Below, in pieces: positions 53,269 to 62,238 of a DNA stretch of 64,000 nt. The notes under the pieces are model-generated. The model searched no databases. It had not been told where the DNA came from and worked only from the letters and a program-made list of their open reading frames with translations. Position 1 is the stretch's first letter, and each line of letters starts with the position of its first letter. A program made the translations under genes and the position numbers. Source of the stretch: Haemophilus sp. HMSC068C11 (GTDB lineage Bacteria > Pseudomonadota > Gammaproteobacteria > Enterobacterales > Pasteurellaceae); assembly GCF_001815355.1 (NCBI RefSeq), contig NZ_KV820375.1, positions 186,001 through 250,000 on the forward strand, written 5' to 3'.

Positions 53269-54349
53269 GTTGTGTGCAACGCTCAATCGCGTTTAGCACA
53301 AGAGATTTGTCAGTATCAGTTGCCACATAGGCTTGACCAAGCGCTTTTAGCAACACAAGACGCAACTTGCCTGCCAGCACTTTTTTATCACGCATCATGT
53401 GCGGTAAATAATCGTCTAGCTGCATGGTATCAGGCGAAACAGTCGGCAAATTAGCACGCGCTAAAAGTTTTTCTAAACGTGCAACATCTTCAAAAGAAAG
53501 ATCGCCCAATTGTTCAGATAACACCGCTGCCATCATGCTTCCAGCAGCAACGGCTTCACCATGTAACCAGTTCCCATAGCCTAAATGTGTTTCGATCGCA
53601 TGTCCAAAAGTATGACCGAGATTTAGTAATGCTCGATCACCTTTTTCGGTTTCATCACGCGCAACAACATCCGCTTTAATTTGGCAACAACGTGCAATGC
53701 AATGCTGTAATGAATGTTGATTTAACGCAACTAATTCATCGATATGTGCTTCAAGCCATTCAAAAAAGGCATAATCTAAAATCGCCCCATATTTAATGAC
53801 TTCCGCAAGTCCCGCATTCACTTCACGTTTTGGCAAGGTATTGAGTGTAAGGGTGTCAATGATCACCGTAGAAGGTTGATAAAACGCCCCAATCATATTT
53901 TTGCCTAACTCATGATTAACGGCAGTTTTGCCACCAACAGAAGAATCCACTTGGGCTAATAATGTGGTAGGAATTTGAATAAAACGCACACCACGCTGAT
54001 AACTTGCTGCAGCAAAACCTGCTACATCACCAATCACGCCACCACCTAATGCAACAATCGTGGTATCTCGCCCATGATTATGCTTTAAAAGTGCGGTAAA
54101 AATGAGGTTTAAAGACTCGAGCGTTTTATATTTTTCGCCATCAGGCAATAATACCGATTCAACCTGACAACCTATTTTTTCTAACGTTTCTGTAACGGGC
54201 TCAAGATAATATTGTGCGACGGTTGGATTAGTCACAATCATCACTTTATCCCCTTTCTTCAGCGGATAACAGGTTTCATCTTTAAGTAACCCTTCGCCAA
54301 TATAAATAGGATAACGACGTTCTTTTAATTCAACATTTACGCACAACAT
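53261..54349 (-). CDS. aroB: 3-dehydroquinate synthase
   Basis: A 362-residue enzyme for the second step of the shikimate pathway. It converts DAHP to 3-dehydroquinate with NAD and a divalent metal. Motifs are [14 protein letters not shown], the NAD-binding [35 protein letters not shown], and the metal ligands in [12 protein letters not shown] and LHGEAVAAG. It starts 9 bases after aroK. An uptake sequence is inside the gene near 54089. Confidence 0.97.
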   Translation of the reverse strand: MLCVNVELKERRYPIYIGEGLLKDETCYPLKKGDKVMIVTNPTVAQYYLEPVTETLEKIGCQVESVLLPDGEKYKTLESLNLIFTALLKHNHGRDTTIVALGGGVIGDVAGFAAASYQRGVRFIQIPTTLLAQVDSSVGGKTAVNHELGKNMIGAFYQPSTVIIDTLTLNTLPKREVNAGLAEVIKYGAILDYAFFEWLEAHIDELVALNQHSLQHCIARCCQIKADVVARDETEKGDRALLNLGHTFGHAIETHLGYGNWLHGEAVAAGSMMAAVLSEQLGDLSFEDVARLEKLLARANLPTVSPDTMQLDDYLPHMMRDKKVLAGKLRLVLLKALGQAYVATDTDKSLVLNAIERCTQHD

Positions 54350-54358
54350 TTTTAATCC

Positions 54359-54901
54359 TTAGAGTGAACCGTTTAAGCCGTTTAGATTATCAATTAAATC
54401 AACAATTTGATTAACCATTACTTTGGCATTTTGCTCATCTGTTGGCAAAGTAATATCTGCAATTTCTTCGTATAACGGATTGCGTACTTTGGCTAAGTCT
54501 TCCAACACTTGGCGCGGGTTATCCGTTCCTTGTAATAAAGGACGTTTTTTATCACGTTGCGTACGTTGATATTGTTTATCTACTGAGGTTTCTAAATAAA
54601 TCACAATACCACGAGCAGAAAGATAATTACGATTCTCTTTTGACATCACTGCTCCCCCACCAGTGGAAAGCACAACGCCTTGTAATTGGGTTAATTCATT
54701 GATAATTCGCTCTTCACGCTTACGAAAACCTTCTTCGCCTTCTAAATCAAAAATCCAGCTAATGTCTGCTCCCGCACGTTCCTCAATTACTGCATCTGAA
54801 TCGACAAAGTCCATATTCAATTGTTGCGCAAGCTGACGGCCAATGGTGCTTTTACCTGCGCCCATTGGACCTACTAAAAAAATATTACGTTTTTCAGCCA
54901 T
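54359..54901 (-). CDS. aroK: Shikimate kinase
   Basis: A 180-residue kinase that phosphorylates shikimate at the 3-position. Walker A is [11 protein letters not shown] (11-21). The shikimate-binding D34, R58-type residues appear in [13 protein letters not shown] and [12 protein letters not shown], and the lid region is RDKKRPLL. First gene of aroK-aroB-dam. Confidence 0.97.
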   Translation of the reverse strand: MAEKRNIFLVGPMGAGKSTIGRQLAQQLNMDFVDSDAVIEERAGADISWIFDLEGEEGFRKREERIINELTQLQGVVLSTGGGAVMSKENRNYLSARGIVIYLETSVDKQYQRTQRDKKRPLLQGTDNPRQVLEDLAKVRNPLYEEIADITLPTDEQNAKVMVNQIVDLIDNLNGLNGSL

Positions 54902-55209
54902 TGTTATTCTTCTAACTTACTTAAATAATGTTCAATTTAATCTTTCCTAATAAAAACTGGCCACCTGAAAAAATGGTAGCCCGAAAGATCACCCAAAAAA
55001 TAATGAGGATTATCGCAATAAATCCCCCTATGTTTCAACCTTTAGCAGGAATTTATTTTAAGAAGAGCAAAAGTGCGGTCAGTTTTAGGAATGTTTATGA
55101 ATGATAAAGTCAAATGTAGCATTGAGATAAAACATCCTAAAATTTAACCGCACTTTACAAACAAAAAAGGCTATTCAAACGAATAGCCTTTTCTTTTATC
55201 TGTTAGTTA
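54902..55209. other. Intergenic region between aroK and dcuB
   Basis: No gene is seen in these 308 bases. The aroK side is AT-rich and should contain the aroK promoter. The dcuB side holds an inverted uptake pair (55070-55080 and 55147-55156) with about 65 bases between. Its inner arms extend the pairing (GTTTTAGGAATGTTT with AAACATCCTAAAA-like). The terminator of dcuB follows. Confidence 0.6.
55163..55195. terminator. Terminator of the dcuB-type gene
   Basis: A 12-bp stem AAAAGGCTATTC/GAATAGCCTTTT (55165-55176 with 55181-55192), A-rich before and T-rich after, 15 bases past the stop. Confidence 0.9.
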
Positions 55210-56877
55210 TTATAGATAACCAAACAAGCTTGTGAAAATGTAACCAAAGATACATGAAGTGATTACACCGATTAAGCCCGGTAAAATAAAGCTGTGGTTA
55301 ATTACAAACTTACCAATGTGGGTTGTGCCTGAACGGTCGAATTGGATTGCCGCAAGGTCACTTGGGTAAGTTGGTAAAATGTAGTAACCGTAACAAGCTG
55401 AAGCAAAGGCTAATATAACAGCTGGATCAACGCCGATACCTAAAGCTAATGGAACGAATGCAACCAATGCTGCCGCTTGTGAGTTTACGAATTTAGAAAT
55501 TAATAACAACATCACGGCGTAAGTCCAAGGATGTGCTTTTACCACATCACCAAGTGCTGCTTTCATCATTGGAGTGTGAACGGTAAACATGGTTTCTGCC
55601 ATCCAAGAAATCCCGAATACAGCCACTAATGCAATCATACCTGAACGGAAAATTTCATTTTTACTGATTTTACCCGCATCAGTTTTAGTAAAGATAACAA
55701 TTAATGCACCCGCTAATAACATGAAGATTTGAATAACGTGAACCATACTTAAATTCACTTTTTTCTTCGCAGTGTCTTTTAATACGATTGCAGCGTTATC
55801 GATAGTTTCAGTTTTATCACCCGCAGTGATGACAACATTGTTATCTTGAGCGGTAATTGTTTGAGCGACTTCACCTTTATCGTTATAAATTGCAACGTTA
55901 TTGTAGGCTGTTTGTGTTTTCGCTTTGCTGTCTTTAACATCAAGCACTAATGTACCATCTTTTGCTAATGCAACAATTTTACCGTCTTTAACATTGAAAG
56001 ATTTCACTGCTTTATCGGCAGAAACAATTTCAACTACTTGAGCTGGTGCTGATTTTTCAAAGGCTGGGCGTAAATCTTTAAAGTAACCTAATACCGCTAC
56101 CACTAAAATTGCACCAAAGAAGATCCACATCGCATTCCAGCTAGATTGTGGTAATTTTTTATCTAATAATGATGTGCTATCACCATAAACATATTTTTTG
56201 AATTCTGGATCTTTTAATTTCTCTTGGAATTCTGGGTCTTTATCTAAATCTTTACCGCGGAACCAGCTGAAAATACCGATAGCCAATACACCGCAAAGGG
56301 TTGAAGGCACGGTAATTTTTAATAAATCTAAATAACCATCAAAACCTGCTAATGGTGTTTTAGCATTCACTAAGAATGTGGTTAAAGTCACTACTGCCAC
56401 AGAAACAGGTGACGCAATGATACCCATTTGAGAAGCAATTGAGCTTGCTGCCATTGGACGTTCAGGACGAATATCATTTTTGATCGCAATATCATAAATG
56501 ATTGGTAACATGGTATAAACCACGTGACCTGTACCACATAAAATAGTTAAGAAACAAGTTACAAATGGTGCCAAAATACTGACATATTTCGGGTTACGAC
56601 GAAGCATTTTCTCCGCGATTTGTAACATGACATCTAAACCACCACTGGCTTGTAATGTTGCCGATGTCACTACCACCGCAAGGATAGTTAGCATTACATC
56701 GATAGCTGGCTTACCTGGTTCAATACCAAAGCCGAAAACAAGAACAATTAAGCCTACCCCACCAAGCATACCCAGTGCGATACCACCTTTTTTTGCCCCG
56801 TAAAACAAACAGATAAGAACAATAACAAGCTGAATCGCAAACTGGCTACCTTCACCTAGGTTCATTAGAAAATCCAT
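55210..56877 (-). CDS. dcuB: Anaerobic C4-dicarboxylate transporter, DcuB type, with inserted domain
   Basis: A 555-residue membrane transporter that exchanges fumarate, malate or aspartate for succinate during anaerobic growth. It matches DcuB across both halves ([56 protein letters not shown]). It is about 110 residues longer than the usual 440-446 because of an insert at about 275-375. The insert is soluble, rich in V, K, D and T ([23 protein letters not shown]), probably beta-stranded, and lies between membrane segments. Fold of the insert unknown. An FNR-like site lies upstream. Confidence 0.92.
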   Translation of the reverse strand: MDFLMNLGEGSQFAIQLVIVLICLFYGAKKGGIALGMLGGVGLIVLVFGFGIEPGKPAIDVMLTILAVVVTSATLQASGGLDVMLQIAEKMLRRNPKYVSILAPFVTCFLTILCGTGHVVYTMLPIIYDIAIKNDIRPERPMAASSIASQMGIIASPVSVAVVTLTTFLVNAKTPLAGFDGYLDLLKITVPSTLCGVLAIGIFSWFRGKDLDKDPEFQEKLKDPEFKKYVYGDSTSLLDKKLPQSSWNAMWIFFGAILVVAVLGYFKDLRPAFEKSAPAQVVEIVSADKAVKSFNVKDGKIVALAKDGTLVLDVKDSKAKTQTAYNNVAIYNDKGEVAQTITAQDNNVVITAGDKTETIDNAAIVLKDTAKKKVNLSMVHVIQIFMLLAGALIVIFTKTDAGKISKNEIFRSGMIALVAVFGISWMAETMFTVHTPMMKAALGDVVKAHPWTYAVMLLLISKFVNSQAAALVAFVPLALGIGVDPAVILAFASACYGYYILPTYPSDLAAIQFDRSGTTHIGKFVINHSFILPGLIGVITSCIFGYIFTSLFGYL

Positions 56878-56947
56878 AAGATACTCCGAATCATTTTATG
56901 GTTAATTAGAAAAAATTTTGATCGAATACTAGCATCAAAATTAACTC

Positions 56948-56986
56948 ATAATAAGTACTTTTAAGGTAAATCTTGTTTTAAATCAA
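56948..56986 (-). promoter_or_regulatory. Candidate FNR-activated promoter of dcuB
   Basis: TTGTTTTAAATCAA (56973-56986) matches the FNR consensus TTGATnnnnATCAA at nine of ten positions. A -10-like TATTAT (56948-56953) is placed so that the box would be centred close to -41.5, as at class II FNR promoters. Just downstream is a dyad TTTTGAT/ATCAAAA (56917-56940). Confidence 0.5.
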
Positions 56987-57116
56987 AAAATAAAGGGACT
57001 TAATAATAAAAGCAAATCTGAGAAAGATTAAAAAAGGAAAGTGCGGTCAGAAATTTAAGAGATTTAGATATATTTTTTTATTTGAAGATAAAGAATGTAG
57101 AAAAGAAATTTAAAGA

Positions 57117-57148
57117 AAAAAATTAGGCGACCTAAAAGATCGCCCAAC
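57117..57148 (-). terminator. Terminator of acpP
   Basis: The stem GGCGA/TCGCC (57126-57130 with 57140-57144), extended by one base, is followed on the minus strand by TAATTTTTTTC, eight bases past the acpP stop. Confidence 0.8.
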
Positions 57149-57155
57149 TTAAAAA

Positions 57156-57386
57156 TTACTGATTGTTTTGAACGTAGTCAATCGCAGATTGAACAGTTGT
57201 GATTTTTTCAGCTTCTTCATCAGGAATTTCGATATCGAATTCTTCTTCTAAAGCCATTACTAATTCAACTGTATCTAAAGAGTCCGCACCTAAATCTTCA
57301 ACGAAAGAAGCTTCTGGTTTTACGTCTTCTTCTTTAACACCTAATTGTTCAACGATGATTTTTTTCACGCGTTCTTCAATACTCAT
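57156..57386 (-). CDS. acpP: Acyl carrier protein
   Basis: A 76-residue acidic protein carrying growing acyl chains. The 4'-phosphopantetheine attachment serine is S36 in [11 protein letters not shown]. It has the usual four-helix pattern and net negative charge. AGGA precedes the ATG. It lies 218 bases after fabG and probably has its own promoter there. fabF, which often follows acpP, is absent; the next gene is dcuB. Confidence 0.98.
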   Translation of the reverse strand: MSIEERVKKIIVEQLGVKEEDVKPEASFVEDLGADSLDTVELVMALEEEFDIEIPDEEAEKITTVQSAIDYVQNNQ

Positions 57387-57604
57387 TTGTTTTTCCTATT
57401 GTTGTTTTAACTCATTTAAGAGCGGTTAGTGTATGCATTTTTGATAAAGTTGCAACTATTTCTTAGGTGGTCGCACCACAAAAAAACAGGCAATGTAAAA
57501 ACACATACAGAGAAAAAGTTACATTGCGATTGGGATTTTATCATTAACTAAACTGCTTTGCTATATGTTATAGACAAAATCACTCATATATCCCCATGAA
57601 AGGG

Positions 57605-58333
57605 TTAGCTCATATATAAGCCACCATTCACATGTAATGTGGTACCGGTAATATAAGCCGCATCGTCAGAAGCTAAAAACGCTACCGCTTTTGCGATATC
57701 TTTTGGCTCACCTAAACGACCAGCTGGGACATTACCAAGAATACCCGCTTTTTGTTCTTCAGTAAGCACTTCTGTCATATCTGTTGCGATAAAGCCTGGA
57801 GCCACAACGTTTACAGTAATACCACGTGATGCCACTTCTTTTGCTAAGCCTTTAGAAAAACCAATTAAGCCGGCTTTTGCGGCACAGTAGTTAGATTGAC
57901 CAGGGTTACCCATTGAGCCCACCACTGAACCGATAGTAATGATACGACCGAAACGTTTTTTCATCATGGAGCGCAACATTGCTTTAGAAAGATGGAATAC
58001 AGAGGTTAAGTTGGTTTGCATAATATCGAACCATTCTTCATCTTTCATACGCATTAATAAGTTATCACGAGTGATACCTGCGTTATTCACGAGGATATCA
58101 ATATCACCGAATTGTTCTTTAATTTGTTCTAATACGGCATCAATACTTTCTTTGTCTGCCACATTTAATACTAAACCTTTACCTTTGTCACCAAGGTAAG
58201 CTGAAATTGTATCAGCACCTTTTTCAGAGGTTGCGGTACCAATTACAAATGCACCTTTTGATGCTAATTCTTCTGCAATTGCGCGGCCAATACCACGTGT
58301 TGCACCTGTCACTAATGCGATTTTATTTTGCAT
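57605..58333 (-). CDS. fabG: 3-oxoacyl-ACP reductase FabG
   Basis: A 242-residue short-chain dehydrogenase that reduces 3-oxoacyl-ACP with NADPH in fatty-acid elongation. The cofactor motif is TGATRGIGRAIAE, NNAGITRDNL is present, and the catalytic Ser-Tyr-Lys lies in GSVVGSMGNPGQSNYCAAKAG. It starts 13 bases after fabD. Confidence 0.97.
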   Translation of the reverse strand: MQNKIALVTGATRGIGRAIAEELASKGAFVIGTATSEKGADTISAYLGDKGKGLVLNVADKESIDAVLEQIKEQFGDIDILVNNAGITRDNLLMRMKDEEWFDIMQTNLTSVFHLSKAMLRSMMKKRFGRIITIGSVVGSMGNPGQSNYCAAKAGLIGFSKGLAKEVASRGITVNVVAPGFIATDMTEVLTEEQKAGILGNVPAGRLGEPKDIAKAVAFLASDDAAYITGTTLHVNGGLYMS

Positions 58334-58346
58334 TTTTAATCCCCTT

Positions 58347-59285
58347 TTATGCTAATAATGCTTCAACAGCATCTAATGATGCTGCATCATTTACTGATGT
58401 TGCTTGTAATTCTGCCACGATACGTTTTGTTAAACCGTTTAATACTTTACCTGGGCCGATTTCAACTAAAACTTCTACGCCATCTTGCGCCATTTTCTCA
58501 ACGGTTTCAGTCCAACGAACTGGGCTATATAACTGACGAATAAGTGCGGTACGAATTTCTGCACTTTCTGTTTCCGCTTTGACATCCACGTTGTTTAATA
58601 CTGGTGTTGCTGGCGCATTAAGCGTAATGCCTTCAAGTGTTACGGCCAATTGTTCTGCTGCTGGTTTCATTAATGCACAATGTGAAGGCACGCTTACCGC
58701 TAATGGTAAAGCACGTTTTGCACCCGCTTCTTTACATAATGCTGCTGCACGTTCTACCGCTTCTTTCGCTCCAGCAATGACTACTTGACCTGGTGAGTTA
58801 AAGTTTACCGCAGATACCACTTCGCCTTGCTCGGCTTGTTTACATGCATTGATAATCGCTTCATTATCTAAGCCAATAATCGCATACATTGCACCAGTAC
58901 CTTCTGGTACTGCTTGTTGCATTAATTTACCGCGTAATTCCACTAATTTAATCGCATCTTTAAAATCAATGACACCTGCACAAACTAATGCTGAATATTC
59001 ACCTAAACTGTGACCAGCCATCACACTTGGTTGCAATTGTGGGTATTTTTCTTGCCATACACGGAAGATCGCAACGGATGCCGCTAATAATGCCGGCTGA
59101 GTTTGCCAAGTTTTATTTAATTCTTCTGCTGGCCCTTGTTGAACCAAGTTCCATAAATCATAGCCAAGCGCTTCAGATGCTTGTTTAAAAGTTTCGGTGA
59201 CTACCGGATATTCGTTAGCAAGATCAGCTAACATGCCAACAGCTTGAGAACCTTGTCCTGGAAAAACCATTGCGAATTTTTTCAT
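58347..59285 (-). CDS. fabD: Malonyl-CoA:ACP transacylase FabD
   Basis: A 312-residue acyltransferase that loads malonate on ACP. The nucleophile is S93 in GHSLGEYSALV, with FPGQGSQAVGM at the N-terminus and the active-site histidine in VPSHCALMKPAAEQL. The order fabH-fabD-fabG is standard. An uptake sequence is inside the gene near 58542. Confidence 0.97.
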   Translation of the reverse strand: MKKFAMVFPGQGSQAVGMLADLANEYPVVTETFKQASEALGYDLWNLVQQGPAEELNKTWQTQPALLAASVAIFRVWQEKYPQLQPSVMAGHSLGEYSALVCAGVIDFKDAIKLVELRGKLMQQAVPEGTGAMYAIIGLDNEAIINACKQAEQGEVVSAVNFNSPGQVVIAGAKEAVERAAALCKEAGAKRALPLAVSVPSHCALMKPAAEQLAVTLEGITLNAPATPVLNNVDVKAETESAEIRTALIRQLYSPVRWTETVEKMAQDGVEVLVEIGPGKVLNGLTKRIVAELQATSVNDAASLDAVEALLA

Positions 59286-59319
59286 GTTTTCTTCCTATTT
59301 CTTCATCGTTTAAATGTTG

Positions 59320-59347
59320 AAAGTGCGGTCAAATTTAACCGCACTTT
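59320..59347 (-). terminator. Paired uptake sequence between fabH and fabD
   Basis: AAAGTGCGGT (59320-59329) and ACCGCACTTT (59338-59347) form a compact hairpin inside the fab operon, so read-through or a separate fabD promoter may be needed. Confidence 0.7.
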
Positions 59348-59377
59348 TAAAATTCTGTCGAGATTCTAACAAATTAA

Positions 59378-60328
59378 TTAGAATCGCACCAATGCTGAAC
59401 CCCAAGTCCAACCACCGCCAAAAGCTTCGAGTAAAAGCAATTGACCGCGTTGAATTCGACCATCTCGCACTGCTTCATCTAAAGCGGTTGGTACAGTCGC
59501 CGCACTGGTATTCGCTGTACGATCAAGCGTTACCACGACTTGCGACATATCCATCTCTAATTTTTTCGCTGTCGCGGTGATAATACGTAAATTCGCTTGA
59601 TGTGGCACAAGCCAGTCGATATCTGTTTTTTGGAGATTATTAGCAGAAAGGGTTTCTTCCACCACATTAGAAAGCTCACGTACCGCTAATTTAAAGGTTT
59701 CGTTACCTTGCATTTCAATATAACCAGATTTCTCCACACCACGTTCAGCTTGTGGAAGTAGTAATGCCGCATTGTTATCTGGCGATGCATGTAAATGCGT
59801 TGAAATAATGCCTTCTTGCTCTGATGCCTCTAAGATCACCGCACCTGCACCATCACCAAATAACACGACAGTGCTACGATCGGTTTCATCTAATTTACGC
59901 GAGTTAAGATCTGCACCAATCACAAGGGCTTTTTTCACGCTGCCTGAACGAATAAATTTATCCGCTACGCCTAAAGCATAAACAAAACCGGTACAAGCCG
60001 CCGCTAAGTCAAAAGAAATTGCGTCTTCGATGCCTAATAAACCTTGAACTTGGCAAGCTGAACTTGGATAAGCATGAGAACCACTGGTTGTCGCAACGAT
60101 GATCAACTCAATTTCTTGAGGATCAAGGTTGGCCATTTCAAGTGCATTTTTGGCTGCTTCATATCCCATTGTTGCAACAGTTTCATCTGCTGCTGCAATA
60201 CGACGTTCACGAATGCCTGAACGAGTCACGATCCATTCATCTGAAGTATCAACCATTTTTTCCAAATCCGCATTGGTACGAATATGGCTCGGCAAATAGC
60301 TACCGGTGGATAAAATTCTACTATTCAT
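59378..60328 (-). CDS. fabH: 3-oxoacyl-ACP synthase III FabH
   Basis: A 316-residue enzyme that starts fatty-acid synthesis by condensing acetyl-CoA with malonyl-ACP. The active-site triad is C112 ([13 protein letters not shown]), His in [11 protein letters not shown] and Asn in [11 protein letters not shown]. It starts 18 bases after plsX. Confidence 0.97.
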   Translation of the reverse strand: MNSRILSTGSYLPSHIRTNADLEKMVDTSDEWIVTRSGIRERRIAAADETVATMGYEAAKNALEMANLDPQEIELIIVATTSGSHAYPSSACQVQGLLGIEDAISFDLAAACTGFVYALGVADKFIRSGSVKKALVIGADLNSRKLDETDRSTVVLFGDGAGAVILEASEQEGIISTHLHASPDNNAALLLPQAERGVEKSGYIEMQGNETFKLAVRELSNVVEETLSANNLQKTDIDWLVPHQANLRIITATAKKLEMDMSQVVVTLDRTANTSAATVPTALDEAVRDGRIQRGQLLLLEAFGGGWTWGSALVRF

Positions 60329-60346
60329 AATATCAAAACTTATTAA

Positions 60347-61366
60347 TTAATAACGTTGTAAACCCGCCAAGATTTTTTGTGGAATTTGCAAACGCGCTTG
60401 CAAAGCTGCATCCGCAATTGCACGAGCAAATGCATCCACATTTGCACTGCCATGGCTTTTCACCACAACAGCCGTTAATCCGAGTAAAGACGCCCCATTA
60501 TATTCATCAGGGTTAATGCGTTTCAAGCGATGATAAGCATCTTTAAAGAAAAAACGCAGAATAAATTTGGCAAGCGATTTAAAAATAGGCTGTTTTTCTT
60601 TTCCTTTCAGAAGAGATAACAGATTTTTAGCCGCCCCTTCAAGGGTTTTTAATGCAATATTTCCCGAAAACCCATCACTCACGATCACATCAGCCTCGCC
60701 ATTTAATAAAAAGTTACCTTCAATAAAGCCGGTATAATTAAGTGCGGTCGATTTTTCTAATAAATTCGCAGCTTCACGAATGGATTGATGCCCTTTAATT
60801 TCTTCCACACCAATATTGAGTAAGGCAATACGTGGATAAACTAAGTTCAATCGGTTTTCGGCAAAGATCGAGCCCATGATGGCAAATTCATAAAGATTTT
60901 GAGCAGAACATTCTACGTTTGCGCCTAAATCTAACATCACGGTTTTATCACCCGTCATCGACGGTAATAAGGATACCAACGCTGGGCGTTGAATCCCCTC
61001 TAAAGGCTGTAAGAGAACCTTTGACAATCCCATTAATGCACCCGTATTTCCTGCGCTGATACAACCTTGCGCCTCACCTTTCTGAACCATTTCAATAGCT
61101 AAACGCATCGACGTACCTTTGCTATGACGCAATGCATGAGAAATACCTTGATTGTTATCAATAGTCTTTGTGCAATGATGAATTTGAATACGTTCTAAAA
61201 GGGAAGAAGGTGCATTTTCCAGTAAGGGGGAAATTTGTTGGCTATCGCCAAACAGCACTAAAGAGAGCATTGGATCTGCTTCCAACGCTGAAAGAGATGC
61301 GGGGATAGTAATACGGGGACCAATGTCCCCGCCCATCACATCTAACGCTAAGGTTAGACGGTTCAA
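60347..61366 (-). CDS. plsX: Phosphate acyltransferase PlsX
   Basis: A 339-residue enzyme that makes acyl-phosphate from acyl-ACP for phospholipid synthesis. Motifs are LALDVMGGDIGP, GCISAGNTGALMGLSK, LLNIGVEEIKGH and DVIVSDGFSGNIALKTLEG. The start is TTG (MNRLTLALDVMGGD), preceded by AAGG at a suitable distance; no ATG fits the family N-terminus. It starts 21 bases after rpmF. An uptake sequence lies near 60741. Confidence 0.95.
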   Translation of the reverse strand: MNRLTLALDVMGGDIGPRITIPASLSALEADPMLSLVLFGDSQQISPLLENAPSSLLERIQIHHCTKTIDNNQGISHALRHSKGTSMRLAIEMVQKGEAQGCISAGNTGALMGLSKVLLQPLEGIQRPALVSLLPSMTGDKTVMLDLGANVECSAQNLYEFAIMGSIFAENRLNLVYPRIALLNIGVEEIKGHQSIREAANLLEKSTALNYTGFIEGNFLLNGEADVIVSDGFSGNIALKTLEGAAKNLLSLLKGKEKQPIFKSLAKFILRFFFKDAYHRLKRINPDEYNGASLLGLTAVVVKSHGSANVDAFARAIADAALQARLQIPQKILAGLQRY

Positions 61367-61387
61367 GTGAATACCTTATAAGTAAAA

Positions 61388-61558
61388 TTACTTATTGATC
61401 ACTTTGCGACCACGATAGTAACCATCAGCAGTTACGTGGTGGCGTAAGTGGGTTTCACCGCTTGCTTTATCCACTGATACTGCAGCAGTAGTTAATGCAT
61501 CGTGTGAACGACGCATATCACGACGTGAACGAGATTTTTTGTTTTGTTGAACAGCCAT
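61388..61558 (-). CDS. rpmF: 50S ribosomal protein L32
   Basis: A 56-residue ribosomal protein beginning [20 protein letters not shown] and ending [11 protein letters not shown]. This form lacks the zinc-binding cysteines of the C-plus L32 type. It lies between yceD and plsX, the same order as in E. coli. Confidence 0.97.
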
Positions 61559-61580
61559 TGGCTATACTCCTAAATTTAAT

Positions 61581-62105
61581 TTACTTTTGCTTTAAATTAG
61601 CTAATACAGCGAACGGGTTCGGTTTTTTTGCCAATTCTTCAGGCAATTCGCCAAAAACCTGTTCGTGCGCGGACACTTCACAGTGTTCAGATGAATGCAT
61701 TGGGACAAGCGGTAGAGCTAAAATAAGTTCGTCTTCCACTGCACCAAGTAAATCTATTTCACCAAACTCATTAAATTCGATTGGCTCATAAATTTCCGGC
61801 AAGTCATCAGCCTGATCCCAATTAGCCACTGGACTATACATAAAATGACATTCCAATGTTTGTTTGAATGGCTCGCCACAACGTTGACACTCTAATTCAA
61901 CATCAACTTGTACTTGCCCTTTCATCACCACTAATTTTTGTGGATCAATATAAAACGATAATGTTACCTGTGCATCGCTGAGCACTTTCCCCGTAGATTC
62001 AGCTAAACGCACTAACTGACTAGCGGTATAATAACCATCATAATCAATTCTTTGTTGAGCGTCTTTAACCGGATCAACGGTTAGGGGTAGTTTTACCTTT
62101 TGCAT
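61581..62105 (-). CDS. yceD: YceD/DUF177 family protein
   Basis: A 174-residue protein of the DUF177 family with the characteristic CQRCGEPF motif, one other conserved cysteine nearby, and an acidic [36 protein letters not shown] segment. It is linked with 23S rRNA processing or large-subunit assembly in other organisms. First gene of yceD-rpmF-plsX-fab, 22 bases before rpmF. Confidence 0.94.
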   Translation of the reverse strand: MQKVKLPLTVDPVKDAQQRIDYDGYYTASQLVRLAESTGKVLSDAQVTLSFYIDPQKLVVMKGQVQVDVELECQRCGEPFKQTLECHFMYSPVANWDQADDLPEIYEPIEFNEFGEIDLLGAVEDELILALPLVPMHSSEHCEVSAHEQVFGELPEELAKKPNPFAVLANLKQK

Positions 62106-62238
62106 AGGGTGCGAATATTACCTGTTATCAATAAAATAGTCAAAGGAAATTCGCACTAATTATGAGAAAAGTTCAATCGCTATCTAAACTTTCTCTAGAT
62201 TTATGCCTTTGCAAAGTGCGGTCATTTTTTCCTGTGTT

